Source: an uncultured Christensenella sp. (GTDB lineage Bacteria; Bacillota; Clostridia; Christensenellales; Borkfalkiaceae). Taken from it: a DNA stretch of 64,000 nucleotides. Below, piece by piece: positions 33,719-42,390 of the stretch. How positions within the stretch are numbered: the stretch's first letter is position 1; every line of letters starts with the position of its first letter. A program made the translations under genes and the position numbers. The notes under the pieces were generated by a model that made no database searches, was not told the origin of the DNA, and was given only the letters and a program-made list of their open reading frames with translations. The stretch covers positions 62,001 to 126,000 of the forward strand of contig CAJTUK010000002.1 of NCBI GenBank assembly GCA_910579525.1, in the 5' to 3' direction.

Positions 33719-36700
33719 ATGATTACATTTAAACAAATACAACTCGTCGGTTTCAAATCTTTTGCCGACAAAACCACGGTAACCCTCGGCGAGGGCGTAA
33801 CCTGTATAGTCGGGCCTAACGGTTGCGGCAAATCCAACGTTGCCGACGCTATCCGCTGGGTTCTCGGCGAACAGTCCGCTAAAATGATGCGCGGCTCGCA
33901 AATGCTCGACGTCATTTTCAGCGGAACGCAGTCCCGCCGCCAGATGTCGATGTGCGAGGTAACGCTCACTTTCGACAACACAAACCGCATCTTCGATATC
34001 GACTGCGACGAGGTCGAAATGACCAGACGTCTGTACCGCGACGGCGAAAGCGAATATTTGCTCAACAAACAGCCCTCGCGTATGAAAATTTTAACGGGAC
34101 TGTTGCACGGCGCGGGCGCGGCGAAAGAGGGTTACTCGATTATCGGTCAGGGCAGAATCGAGCAGATAATGAACGCCAAACCCGAAGACAGGCGTTCGAT
34201 TTTCGAAGAAGCTACCGGCATAGTAGTATTCAAAGACCGCAAAGCCGACGCCGAACGCAAGCTCAACGCCGCAAAGGACAACCTTTTTATCCACGCGCAG
34301 CGTATGCAGGAAGTCGAGCGCCAGCTCAATCCTTTGAAAAGAGCGGCTGAAAACGCTATTAAGTACCGCGAGTTATACTCCGAACTGCGCCGCCACGAAA
34401 CCAACCTTTACATAGTCCGCCACGACGGCGCCGAGGGCGAAAAACAGAAAATAAACGAAAAAAAGGCGCAGATAGACGAGAGAATAGAGTTCCTCACCGT
34501 AAGGATGGAAGAACTCCTTAACGAATATCACGATTGCCGCAAGCGAGTCGACGAAACCGATACGGAATTGCAGGATTTAAACGACAGAATCCGCCGTTAC
34601 GAGGTCGGCATAGCCAACAAGAGCGGAGAATCCCGCCTCTATACCGAGCGCGCACGTTCGGTCAAAGAAAAGTTAGCCAACGCACAGGAAGAAATAACTT
34701 TTTCAACCAAGCGAATAGAAGAGCTCGAACGTGAAATCCGCCGCACCGAAGCGTTGCAAAGCAAAAACGCGGAAAGAATTTCGGTAATGACGGCAAAGTC
34801 TGGCGAACTCCAAAAAGAAACCGACGAACTTTCGGCTAAAATATCGGACTACGAATTCCAGACGGGCGAACACCGCAAAAAGGTAATGGACACGTTCAAA
34901 GACCTGTCAGAAATGCGCCGGAATTTGGGCTCGCTCGAAGCGCAAAAACAGCTTCTTGCCGAGCGTCTGGGCGAAATCGAGAGCGAAATGCAAAAAATCC
35001 GCGCCCGCAGAGACGAGGCGAGGCAGGGTTACGAAAAGAGCATCGAGCGCGGCGAGAGTTTATCGTCTTTCCTCGGCAACGAAGACGCGCTCCTGTCCGA
35101 AGCGGAAGAAAAACTCAACAAGAGCGAACAGGAACTTCAACAGCTCGTGCGCCGCGTATACGACACCGAGGCGGGCATTAGGAGTATAAACGACAGTTTA
35201 AACACTTACAGAGCCCTCCGCGACAGATTCGACGGCTACATCTATTCAGTAAAAAGGCTGTTGAGCGACGCAAAAAACAATCTGGAACTCTCCGCAAGAA
35301 TAAAGGGACTCATAGCCGACGTCGTCAGTTGCGAACGCGACTACGAAGTCGCTATCGAAACGTCCTTCGGCGGCGCCATGCAAAACGTAATAACGGGCAC
35401 CCGCGAGGACGCAAGGGAGCTTATAGAGTACTTAAAGGCAAACCGCGCGGGTCAGGTAACGTTCTTGCCTATAGATGCAATTCAGCCCCGCCCCGTAAAC
35501 AAAATGATAGACTTTGCCGCAAAAGAAACGGGCGCTATCGATCAGGCTATAAAACTCGTAAAATACGACAAGCAGTTCGACAGCGTTATAAAATACCTTT
35601 TGGGCAATACTTTAATAGTAGACAACATTCACAACGCTACGCGTATAGCAAAACTCTACCCCAGAGCGTTCAAAATAGTCACTCTCGACGGCGACCTGAT
35701 CGCCACAAGCGGTTCTATGACGGGCGGCTCCAAAAAAGACGCCGCAGGCAACCTGCTTGCAAACGAACGCAGGATTAAAGAGCTCGAAGAGAGCGTAGAG
35801 GCTAAAAAAGAATTTTTACAGCGTTCGGAAGGCAAGCGCGCCGAACTTCAAAAAAACAAGGAGCAGGCGGCGGAAGAACTCAACCTCCTCCGCGGCAAAC
35901 TGCAAAACGCAAGAACGGAACTCGCGTCCGTCACGGAAAAGCAGTCGTCGCTCTTAAATTCCGTAACTTCCGCGGAGAGCGAATATGCGGCGTACAACCA
36001 GTCGTTAAACGCGTTGCGCCAAAGACTCGCGGGGCTCGACAGCGAGTATACTGGCGTTACGGCGGGCGCAAGTTCGCTTACGCAACAGTCTGATAAAGCC
36101 GCGGACGAAATGGACGATATGAGCGCCGAGTTCGACAAATTGAGCAAAGTCCGCTCTGAAAAGCTCGAAAAGCTCAACGCTTTGCGCGTGGAAATAGCCG
36201 GTCTTAACAGCGCTAACGCCTCTTTCGGCGAAAATGTGGACCGCTACAAAAAAGAAAAGGACGAGCACTATTTGAAAATAGAGCGCATCAACGCAAGCAT
36301 ACCCGCAATTCAGCTCGAAATAGAAAACTTAAACGCGCAAGCGGAAAAAACCGCCCTTACGGAAGAGGAACAGCGGGTAGTAAACGATTTGCGCCGTCAG
36401 ATAACAGAAGTAACCGCGTCTAAAAATCAGCTCAACGAAAGAATTAAACAGACGGACGCGGAGCGCCTCGACAGCGTAACCGAGCGCGAAAACCTCATTA
36501 CAAAGTCGCACAATCTCGAAATGTCGCTCGCAAAAATAGACAGCGACCTCGAATATTTGCGCCAGCGCATAGAAGAAGAGTATAACGAAACGTACGAAGG
36601 CTGTTTGAAGTACAAAGAAGAAAATTACGACGTTTCCACCGCCAACTCGCAAATCGCAAACTGCAAACGCCAGATTACCATGCTCGGCGCCATAAACCAC

Positions 36701-37318
36701 AACGCGGTTGAAGAGTACGACGAGCTCTCCGTTCATTACGAAAAGATGGTTACGGACAAAGAGGATATGGATAAGGCGATTGCAGATTTGACTACCGCGC
36801 TCGACGATATCCGTTCCGAAATGCTCAAAATCTTCGACGAGGGCTTTAATACCATCAATGAAAATTTCAAACGTACGTTTAAAGAACTTTTCGGAGGCGG
36901 CAAAGCGGAACTTCAACTCGATTACACCGACTGCGACGATCCGTTAAACGCAGGCGTTGAAATTATCGCCTGCCCCCCCGGCAAAAAGCTAACTAAAATT
37001 TCGCTTCTGTCAGGCGGCGAGCGCGCGCTCACTGCAATAGCAATACTCTTTGCTATTATAGGTATGCGCCCCATGCCTTTCTGCGTGCTCGACGAAATCG
37101 AAGCGGCGCTCGACGAAGCAAACGTAGCAAGGTATGCAAAATATCTCAAAAAGTTCGCTTCCGATACCCAATTCATTGTAATAACTCACCGTAAACCCAC
37201 TATGGAAAACGCCGATATACTTTTCGGTGTAACCATGGAAGAAAAGGGCGTTTCAAAGGTCGTTTCCGTTAAACTTTCGGAAATTGCGGAAAAGCTCGGC
37301 GGCGACAGTATACAGTAA
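33719..37318 (+). CDS. smc: Chromosome partition protein SMC
   Basis: SMC is the condensin ATPase that, with ScpA and ScpB, compacts and segregates the chromosome. The 1199-residue protein has the N-terminal LVGFKSFADKTTV and Walker A GPNGCGKSN near residue 32, a long coiled coil, the hinge (about 505-660, with GLIADVV and GGAMQNVITG), a second coiled coil, and the C-terminal signature LSGGERALTAIA followed by Walker B FCVLDEIEAALDEANV. Length fits the family. It is followed by ftsY after an 85-base gap. Confidence 0.97.
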   Translation: MITFKQIQLVGFKSFADKTTVTLGEGVTCIVGPNGCGKSNVADAIRWVLGEQSAKMMRGSQMLDVIFSGTQSRRQMSMCEVTLTFDNTNRIFDIDCDEVEMTRRLYRDGESEYLLNKQPSRMKILTGLLHGAGAAKEGYSIIGQGRIEQIMNAKPEDRRSIFEEATGIVVFKDRKADAERKLNAAKDNLFIHAQRMQEVERQLNPLKRAAENAIKYRELYSELRRHETNLYIVRHDGAEGEKQKINEKKAQIDERIEFLTVRMEELLNEYHDCRKRVDETDTELQDLNDRIRRYEVGIANKSGESRLYTERARSVKEKLANAQEEITFSTKRIEELEREIRRTEALQSKNAERISVMTAKSGELQKETDELSAKISDYEFQTGEHRKKVMDTFKDLSEMRRNLGSLEAQKQLLAERLGEIESEMQKIRARRDEARQGYEKSIERGESLSSFLGNEDALLSEAEEKLNKSEQELQQLVRRVYDTEAGIRSINDSLNTYRALRDRFDGYIYSVKRLLSDAKNNLELSARIKGLIADVVSCERDYEVAIETSFGGAMQNVITGTREDARELIEYLKANRAGQVTFLPIDAIQPRPVNKMIDFAAKETGAIDQAIKLVKYDKQFDSVIKYLLGNTLIVDNIHNATRIAKLYPRAFKIVTLDGDLIATSGSMTGGSKKDAAGNLLANERRIKELEESVEAKKEFLQRSEGKRAELQKNKEQAAEELNLLRGKLQNARTELASVTEKQSSLLNSVTSAESEYAAYNQSLNALRQRLAGLDSEYTGVTAGASSLTQQSDKAADEMDDMSAEFDKLSKVRSEKLEKLNALRVEIAGLNSANASFGENVDRYKKEKDEHYLKIERINASIPAIQLEIENLNAQAEKTALTEEEQRVVNDLRRQITEVTASKNQLNERIKQTDAERLDSVTERENLITKSHNLEMSLAKIDSDLEYLRQRIEEEYNETYEGCLKYKEENYDVSTANSQIANCKRQITMLGAINHNAVEEYDELSVHYEKMVTDKEDMDKAIADLTTALDDIRSEMLKIFDEGFNTINENFKRTFKELFGGGKAELQLDYTDCDDPLNAGVEIIACPPGKKLTKISLLSGGERALTAIAILFAIIGMRPMPFCVLDEIEAALDEANVARYAKYLKKFASDTQFIVITHRKPTMENADILFGVTMEEKGVSKVVSVKLSEIAEKLGGDSIQ

Positions 37319-37323
37319 TTACC

Positions 37324-37340
37324 TTATCGTCACGTTGAGC
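37324..37340 (+). repeat. 17-base intergenic repeat, copy 2
   Basis: TTATCGTCACGTTGAGC, identical to the minus strand at 3677-3693, in the smc-ftsY gap. Confidence 0.5.
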
Positions 37341-37403
37341 ACAGCCGAAACGTCCGGCAACTGCCCGGATTAAACTATTTAAAAACAAATCAAACGGTAT
37401 TTT

Positions 37404-38300
37404 ATGGGACTTTTTTCAAAATTAAAAAACGCGCTCAAAAAAACGAGAGAAGGACTCTCGTCCGCGCTTTCGAATCTGTTTTCCAAAAACAAGATAGGCG
37501 ACGACTTTTACGACGAACTTGAAGAAATTCTGATTTCCGCCGATATTTCGGTGACCACCGCCGAAGAGGTGGTCGAAGAAATCCGCGCCGAAGCAAAGCA
37601 CGATAAAATCAAAGATAAAGAATTCGTCTGCGACCTTTTGAAGGACGTCCTCGAAGAAAAACTGACCGAAGCGGAAATTCCGCAAATCAATTATCCCGCG
37701 GTGATTATGCTTGTAGGAGTCAACGGAGTGGGCAAAACCACCACCGTGGGCAAGCTTGCAAATTACTTTTTGTCGCAGGGTAAAACGGTCACGGTTGCGG
37801 CGGCGGATACCTTCCGCGCGGCGGCGGCTGATCAGCTCACCGTATGGGCTGAACGCGCGAAAGTGCGCATAGTCAAGCACGAAGAGGGTAGCGACCCTTC
37901 CGCGGTAGTGTTCGACGCGGTGGCGTCCGCAAAGGCAAAGGGAACCGACGTCGTCATTGTAGATACGGCGGGCAGATTGCACGTAAAGGCTCACTTGATG
38001 GAAGAACTCAAAAAGATGTCGCGCGTGGTAACAAGAGAATATCCTCAAGCCGATTTTTACAAGCTGCTCGTTCTTGACGCAACCACGGGCAACAACGCTA
38101 TTTCGCAGGCGGAAATTTTCGACGAAGCCGTAGAGCTTGACGGAATAGTCTTAACCAAACTCGACAGCTCCGCAAAAGGCGGGTTCGTTATCTCGCTTTG
38201 CAGTACTTTGCAAATCCCCGTTCTCTTTACGGGCGTGGGTGAAAAAATAGAGGATATGGAGCCGTTTGACCCTGAAGAATTCATAGACGGAATTATATGA
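37404..38300 (+). CDS. ftsY: Signal recognition particle receptor FtsY
   Basis: FtsY is the GTPase receptor that docks the SRP-ribosome complex at the membrane. The 298-residue protein is nearly a bare NG domain: a short basic N-terminus (LFSKLKNALKKTREG) without the long acidic A domain of E. coli, then G1 GVNGVGKTTTVGKLA, ADTFRAAAADQL, DTAGRLH, TKLDSSAKGG and the end GVGEKIEDMEPFDPEEF. The ATG starts after a short AT-rich stretch. The order rnc-smc-ftsY is conserved in Bacillota. Confidence 0.96.
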   Translation: MGLFSKLKNALKKTREGLSSALSNLFSKNKIGDDFYDELEEILISADISVTTAEEVVEEIRAEAKHDKIKDKEFVCDLLKDVLEEKLTEAEIPQINYPAVIMLVGVNGVGKTTTVGKLANYFLSQGKTVTVAAADTFRAAAADQLTVWAERAKVRIVKHEEGSDPSAVVFDAVASAKAKGTDVVIVDTAGRLHVKAHLMEELKKMSRVVTREYPQADFYKLLVLDATTGNNAISQAEIFDEAVELDGIVLTKLDSSAKGGFVISLCSTLQIPVLFTGVGEKIEDMEPFDPEEFIDGII

Positions 38301-38341
38301 TTCAAGCGGCGCACGGCGGATAAAAAAGCATAGCAAAATTG

Positions 38342-38358
38342 AATTGCCCCCGCAATAT
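38342..38358 (+). repeat. 17-base repeat with hairpin, copy 2
   Basis: AATTGCCCCCGCAATAT, identical to 17317-17333, 41 bases after the ftsY stop. Confidence 0.5.
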
Positions 38359-38390
38359 GCCGCAAATAACGCAATTTTTTCAAAAAGTAA

Positions 38391-38425
38391 AGCGCGGAAG
38401 TTTAAAACTTCCGCGCTCTTTTTTT
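38391..38425. terminator. Bidirectional terminator between ftsY and the rubrerythrin operon
   Basis: AGCGCGGAAGTTT and AAACTTCCGCGCT are complementary over 13 bases, followed by CTTTTTTTTTC on the plus strand. Confidence 0.92.
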
Positions 38426-38429
38426 CAAG

Positions 38430-38546
38430 TTATAGGTCGTCGACGTCCTGAACGGGTTTTCCCCCGTCTACGGGCGTTCCGGTATAACTTCCGTTGGGAT
38501 CATAGCTGTCTTTAAACTTATTTACAGTCTTTCGAGCTCTTGCCAC
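38430..38546 (-). CDS. Acidic C-terminal part of a small, probably frameshifted protein
   Basis: From a GTG at 38546 this frame codes 38 residues ending SYDPNGSYTGTPVDGG then KPVQDVDDL. It overlaps the 3' end of the Cys-rich ORF 38518-38643 in another frame. Removing one A from the run at 38521-38523 would join the two into ...KDCNKFKDSYDPNGSY..., a natural-looking single protein. I therefore think this is the tail of that gene, separated by a real or sequencing frameshift. There is no good ribosome site for an independent start. Confidence 0.45.
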   Translation of the reverse strand: MARARKTVNKFKDSYDPNGSYTGTPVDGGKPVQDVDDL

Positions 38547-38643
38547 AACCCTTACCGCCGCAATTCTTTACGTTTTTGCTTTCGCTGTTCTTGCCGCAAT
38601 TCTTGGTAGAATTAGCCTGTTTGTTTTCGTTGGTCTTTCTCAT
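38518..38643 (-). CDS. Small Asn/Lys/Cys-rich protein following rubrerythrin
   Basis: A 41-residue low-complexity hydrophilic peptide (MRKTNENKQANSTKNCGKNS, then NCGGKGCGKSSKDCK) with four cysteines. Its ATG overlaps the rubrerythrin stop as ATGA and AAAGGAG lies just upstream, so it is translationally coupled. It is probably the N-terminal half of a longer protein; see the overlapping frame 38430-38546. Function is unknown; the position behind rubrerythrin suggests a redox or metal-related role, which is inference only. Confidence 0.6.
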   Translation of the reverse strand: MRKTNENKQANSTKNCGKNSESKNVKNCGGKGCGKSSKDCK

Positions 38644-39236
38644 ATTTTCTCCTTTTGAAACGGAATATGCAACTCGACGTATCCTTGACTCGAATGGCAC
38701 AGGGGACAAACGTCCCACGCCTTTGTCGAAGTATGCATATATCCGCACTCGCTGCAAATATAGAGTATTGGCGTTTCGTTGCTGTACAGTACGCCCTTAT
38801 TAAAGGCTTCGTACAGATAATTAAAAATCATTTCGTGCCTTTCTTCTACTTTTGCCACAAGTTTGAAAAGAGCGGCGATGTCCTTAAAACCTTCATCTTC
38901 GGCGTCCTTTGCAAAGGCGGGATAGATTCTTTCGTGTTCCTCGCGTTCGTCGTGCGCGGCGTTTTTAAGACATTCCGCTATATCTCCCCCGTGAAAGGGA
39001 TAGCCGGCGTCAAGATCTATATTATCAAGATATTCGCCGCGTTTGTTGAGTTCTTCGAAAAATCTTCTCGCGTGTACCGTCTCGTTTTTGGCAAGAATTT
39101 TCACCGTGTCGGAAAGGGTTACGTAACCCTGTTCGTTCGCCGCGCGTGCTATAAGCTGATATCTCATTCCCGCTTGGCTTTCGCCGGCAAAACTCCTTGC
39201 TAAATTACGGTAAGTTTTGGTTTCGTCAAATTGCAT
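38640..39236 (-). CDS. rbr: Rubrerythrin
   Basis: Rubrerythrin is a non-haem diiron peroxidase protecting anaerobes from hydrogen peroxide. The 198-residue protein has the four-helix ferritin-like domain with FAGESQAGMRY, KNETVHARRFFE and the second-half EXXH pairs EREEHERIYP and VEERHEMIFN, then a C-terminal rubredoxin domain with CSECGY and CPLC holding one iron. AGGAGGAAAG precedes the ATG, and TATAAT on the minus strand at 39284-39279 is its likely -10. It heads a two-gene transcript with the small Cys-rich ORF. Confidence 0.96.
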   Translation of the reverse strand: MQFDETKTYRNLARSFAGESQAGMRYQLIARAANEQGYVTLSDTVKILAKNETVHARRFFEELNKRGEYLDNIDLDAGYPFHGGDIAECLKNAAHDEREEHERIYPAFAKDAEDEGFKDIAALFKLVAKVEERHEMIFNYLYEAFNKGVLYSNETPILYICSECGYMHTSTKAWDVCPLCHSSQGYVELHIPFQKEKI

Positions 39237-39310
39237 AACTTTCCTCCGTCTACAAGTATTTTGTGCGGGTTTTCAGGTATTATACAATTCGGCAATGCCA
39301 TTTTTTGGTC

Positions 39311-39339
39311 TTGACGTTTTTCCTGTTCGGGTATATAAT
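39311..39339 (+). promoter_or_regulatory. SigmaA promoter of the cytidylate-kinase-like gene
   Basis: TTGACG (39311-39316), 17 bases and TATAAT (39334-39339), 24 bases before the ATG. It overlaps the divergent rubrerythrin promoter region. Confidence 0.75.
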
Positions 39340-39362
39340 TATAAAAAAGACAAGAGGCGGCT

Positions 39363-39953
39363 ATGTATAAAGTTATCGTTATATCGCGACAGTTCGGCAG
39401 CGGCGGCAGAACAATAGGCAAACTCACGGCGGAAAAGCTCGGCATTCCATGCTACGATAAAGAAATTATAGAAAAGGTATCGCAAAACTGCGGTTTTGCA
39501 AAGGACTTTGTAGAAAGTCAGGGCGAGTACGCCAATCACCGCACATGGCTGGGCAGAGCGCTCGAAGGCTCCAACAGATTCGAGGGCATGAACAATCAGG
39601 ATAAAATCTGGGTCGAGCAAAGAAAGTTTATTTTAGAGGTTTCCCAAAATCCCTGCGTTATTGTCGGTCGCTGTGCCGACAGTATTTTAAAAGACAGGCA
39701 AGACGTGCTTAAAGTCTTTATTCACGCGGACGACTGCTCGCGCGCGGAGCGTATAGTCAAACTTTACGGCGAAAAGGCGGATAAACCGGAAAAGCGCTTA
39801 AAGGACAAAGACAAGCGCCGCGCCGCATATTATAAGTGCTATACCGACTCCGAGTGGGGCGTTGCGTCAAACTATCATATAGCGCTCGACAGCGGCAAAC
39901 TCGGCGTCGAAAAATGCGCCGAGATTCTCGCGCATATCTTCAAAGAGGGGTAA
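39363..39953 (+). CDS. Cytidylate-kinase-like family protein
   Basis: A 196-residue P-loop protein of the cytidylate-kinase-like group (distinct from the housekeeping Cmk). The N-terminal IVISRQFGSGGRTIGKLTAE has the GSGGRTIG phosphate loop, IPCYDKEIIEKVS follows as in the group, and VIVGRCADSILKD and HADDCSRAERI supply the later conserved parts. The substrate is unproven. GAGGCGG precedes the ATG. It is transcribed alone and ends at a strong terminator. Confidence 0.88.
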   Translation: MYKVIVISRQFGSGGRTIGKLTAEKLGIPCYDKEIIEKVSQNCGFAKDFVESQGEYANHRTWLGRALEGSNRFEGMNNQDKIWVEQRKFILEVSQNPCVIVGRCADSILKDRQDVLKVFIHADDCSRAERIVKLYGEKADKPEKRLKDKDKRRAAYYKCYTDSEWGVASNYHIALDSGKLGVEKCAEILAHIFKEG

Positions 39954-39984
39954 TTCCGTAATCGAAAATATATCTTTATCAATA

Positions 39985-40023
39985 AATCGCGGAGCCGAAA
40001 ACGTATTCGGCTCCGCGATTTTT
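39985..40023 (+). terminator. Strong terminator before the polysaccharide locus
   Basis: AATCGCGGAGCCGAA and TTCGGCTCCGCGATT form a 15-base-pair stem around a 6-base loop, then TTTATATTT. The 302-base gap 39954-40255 holds this terminator, an AT-rich stretch without a gene, and the promoter at 40141. Confidence 0.92.
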
Positions 40024-40140
40024 ATATTTATAGCGCAGCGTTGATTTTTAATCGGACTAAAAGTCAATAATAACTATATCGGTATAGTGCGTATATTAGA
40101 AAAATATGTCAATTTATCAATATCAAATTAAACATTCCGC

Positions 40141-40169
40141 TTGCAATATATCCCCGCGTGTTGTATAAT
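40141..40169 (+). promoter_or_regulatory. Promoter of the polysaccharide locus
   Basis: TTGCAA (40141-40146), 17 bases and TATAAT (40164-40169). It gives a leader of about 80 AT-rich bases before ugd. No JUMPstart-like element was seen. Confidence 0.75.
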
Positions 40170-40255
40170 AAAAACTAATTAATGTTTATTATTAATTTGA
40201 TATTTTACCAATTTGAAAGTGGAAATTTCATTGAATTGAAAGTAAGGAGGGCAAA

Positions 40256-41476
40256 GTGCATAAATTTACGATTGCAGTAGCCGGAACCGGCTATGTGGGT
40301 TTATCTTTAGCAGTTTTGTTATCACAACATAATGATGTTTTTGCTGTCGATATTGTACCGGAAAAAGTAAAACTTATCAATAATAAAAAATCGCCCATTC
40401 AAGACGATTACATTGAAAAATATTTATCTGAAAAAGAATTGAATTTGACTGCTACAACGGACGCTGAATCAGCCTATAGACAATCGGATTATATAATAAT
40501 TTCAACGCCTACAAATTATGATACAGAGAAAAATTTTTTTGATACTTCGTCTGTTGAAGAAGTTATTAAATTAGTCAAATCTGTAAACTCGAAAGCCGTT
40601 ATTGTTATTAAATCTACAATTCCTGTTGGGTTTACAGAGTATATTAAAGAAAAATACGATTATAACGATGTGCTTTTCTCTCCGGAATTTTTGAGAGAGT
40701 CAAAAGCTTTGTATGATAATTTATTTCCGTCGAGAATAATTGTCGGATATGATAAAAATAACGAATATTTAAAATTTAAAGCGAAAGAGTTTGCCGGTTT
40801 GTTACAAAACGGAGCTTTAAAGAAGGATATTCCCACATTATTTATGGATTTGACCGAGGCGGAAGCCGTAAAGCTTTTTTCAAATACCTATTTGGCAATG
40901 AGAGTTGCTTTTTTTAACGAGTTAGATACTTACTGTGAGATTAAAGGCTTAAACACAAAAGATATTATTAAAGGCGTATGCCTAGATTCACGTATTGGAG
41001 ATTTCTATAATAACCCTTCGTTCGGTTACGGCGGCTATTGTCTCCCTAAAGACACAAAACAACTCCGCGCAAACTACGACGGCGTTCCTAACGACCTTAT
41101 AAAAGCGATTGTTGCTTCAAACCATACAAGGAAGAGTTTTATTGCAAATGAAATATTGAAGTTAGCAGGATATAAAGAAGGGGCGGACAATTCCAATATA
41201 ATTATTGGAATTTATCGTTTAACAATGAAATCCGATTCCGATAATTTTCGTGCGTCGGCAATTCAAGGAGTAATGAAACGTATTGCCGACCACGGTATTA
41301 AAGTTGTAATTTATGAACCCACTTTAAAAGACGAGTGTTTTTCGGGTTATGAATTAGAACATAATTTTACGAAATTTAAAACAAGGTGTCATGTCATATT
41401 GGCAAACAGGACAGATGTGGCATTAAATGACGTAGTTGAAAAGGTTTATTCAAGAGATTTGTTTAAGAGAGATTAA
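40256..41476 (+). CDS. ugd: UDP-glucose 6-dehydrogenase
   Basis: Oxidises UDP-glucose to UDP-glucuronate with NAD, supplying an acidic sugar for the surface polymer. The 406-residue protein has the Rossmann motif AGTGYVGLSLAV, STPTNYD, VIKSTIPVGFTEY, FSPEFLRESKALYDN and the catalytic cysteine in FGYGGYCLPKDTKQL, close to the short Ugd of E. coli and streptococci. The start is GTG with AGGAGGG upstream. It is the first gene of the AT-rich locus. UDP-ManNAc or UDP-GalNAc dehydrogenation is possible but less likely. Confidence 0.9.
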   Translation: MHKFTIAVAGTGYVGLSLAVLLSQHNDVFAVDIVPEKVKLINNKKSPIQDDYIEKYLSEKELNLTATTDAESAYRQSDYIIISTPTNYDTEKNFFDTSSVEEVIKLVKSVNSKAVIVIKSTIPVGFTEYIKEKYDYNDVLFSPEFLRESKALYDNLFPSRIIVGYDKNNEYLKFKAKEFAGLLQNGALKKDIPTLFMDLTEAEAVKLFSNTYLAMRVAFFNELDTYCEIKGLNTKDIIKGVCLDSRIGDFYNNPSFGYGGYCLPKDTKQLRANYDGVPNDLIKAIVASNHTRKSFIANEILKLAGYKEGADNSNIIIGIYRLTMKSDSDNFRASAIQGVMKRIADHGIKVVIYEPTLKDECFSGYELEHNFTKFKTRCHVILANRTDVALNDVVEKVYSRDLFKRD

Positions 41477-41480
41477 AATT

Positions 41481-42377
41481 ATGAAAGGAATAATTTTAGC
41501 CGGCGGAAGCGGAACGCGATTGTATCCGCTTACAAGAGTAACAAGTAAACAGCTCTTGCCTGTTTATGACAAGCCAATGATTTATTACCCGTTGTCTGTT
41601 TTAATGAATGCCGGCATCAACGAAATACTCATTATTTCAACGCCAGACGATGCGCCGAGATTTGAAAAGCTTTTCGGCAACGGCAGCGATTTGGGGTTAA
41701 AGCTTTCTTATGCGGTGCAATCATCACCCGACGGCTTGGCGCAAGCATTTATTATCGGAGAAAAATTCATTGGCAACGATTGCGTTGCTATGGTTTTGGG
41801 CGACAATATTTTTGCAGGGCACGGTTTAAATAAGAGGTTGCGTAAAGCTGTAAAAACTGCCGAAGAAGAAGGTCAGGCAACTATATTCGGATATTATGTA
41901 GACGATCCCGTAAGATTCGGCATAGTGGAGTTCGACCGTAACGGAAAAGTGGTTTCTATTGAAGAAAAACCGGATTTTCCTAAAAGTAACTATTGCGTTA
42001 CAGGGCTGTATTTTTATCCTAACAGCGTTATAAAAAACGCAAAAAAAATGAAACCGTCAAAGCGCGGAGAACTTGAAATTACCGATCTTAACAAGATATA
42101 TCTTGAAAAAGAAATTTTACAAGTAGAAATTCTCGGTCAAGGTTTCACATGGCTGGATACAGGTACTATGGATAGTCTTTTGGAGGCTTCCAATTTTATC
42201 AAAACCGTAGAAACGCATCAGCACCGGAAGGTAGGTTGCATTGAAGAAATTGCTTATCTTAACGGTTGGATTACCAAGAAGCAGCTGATAGCGCTTGCCG
42301 AACCGCTTTCAAAAAACGAATACGGACAATATTTGAAAGACGTAATGAGTGGAAAGTTCATAAACGGTTTATTTTAG
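41481..42377 (+). CDS. rmlA: Glucose-1-phosphate thymidylyltransferase
   Basis: First step of dTDP-L-rhamnose synthesis: glucose-1-phosphate plus dTTP to dTDP-glucose. The 298-residue protein has the nucleotidyltransferase signature GGSGTRLYPLT, SKQLLPVYDKPMIYYPLS, VLGDNIF, IEEKPDFPKS and FTWLDTGTMDSLLEAS. The frame opens earlier inside ugd, but the ATG at 41481, four bases after the ugd stop, gives the family N-terminus. It is followed 13 bases later by rmlB. Confidence 0.96.
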   Translation: MKGIILAGGSGTRLYPLTRVTSKQLLPVYDKPMIYYPLSVLMNAGINEILIISTPDDAPRFEKLFGNGSDLGLKLSYAVQSSPDGLAQAFIIGEKFIGNDCVAMVLGDNIFAGHGLNKRLRKAVKTAEEEGQATIFGYYVDDPVRFGIVEFDRNGKVVSIEEKPDFPKSNYCVTGLYFYPNSVIKNAKKMKPSKRGELEITDLNKIYLEKEILQVEILGQGFTWLDTGTMDSLLEASNFIKTVETHQHRKVGCIEEIAYLNGWITKKQLIALAEPLSKNEYGQYLKDVMSGKFINGLF

Positions 42378-42390
42378 GGGGACGTTTTTC

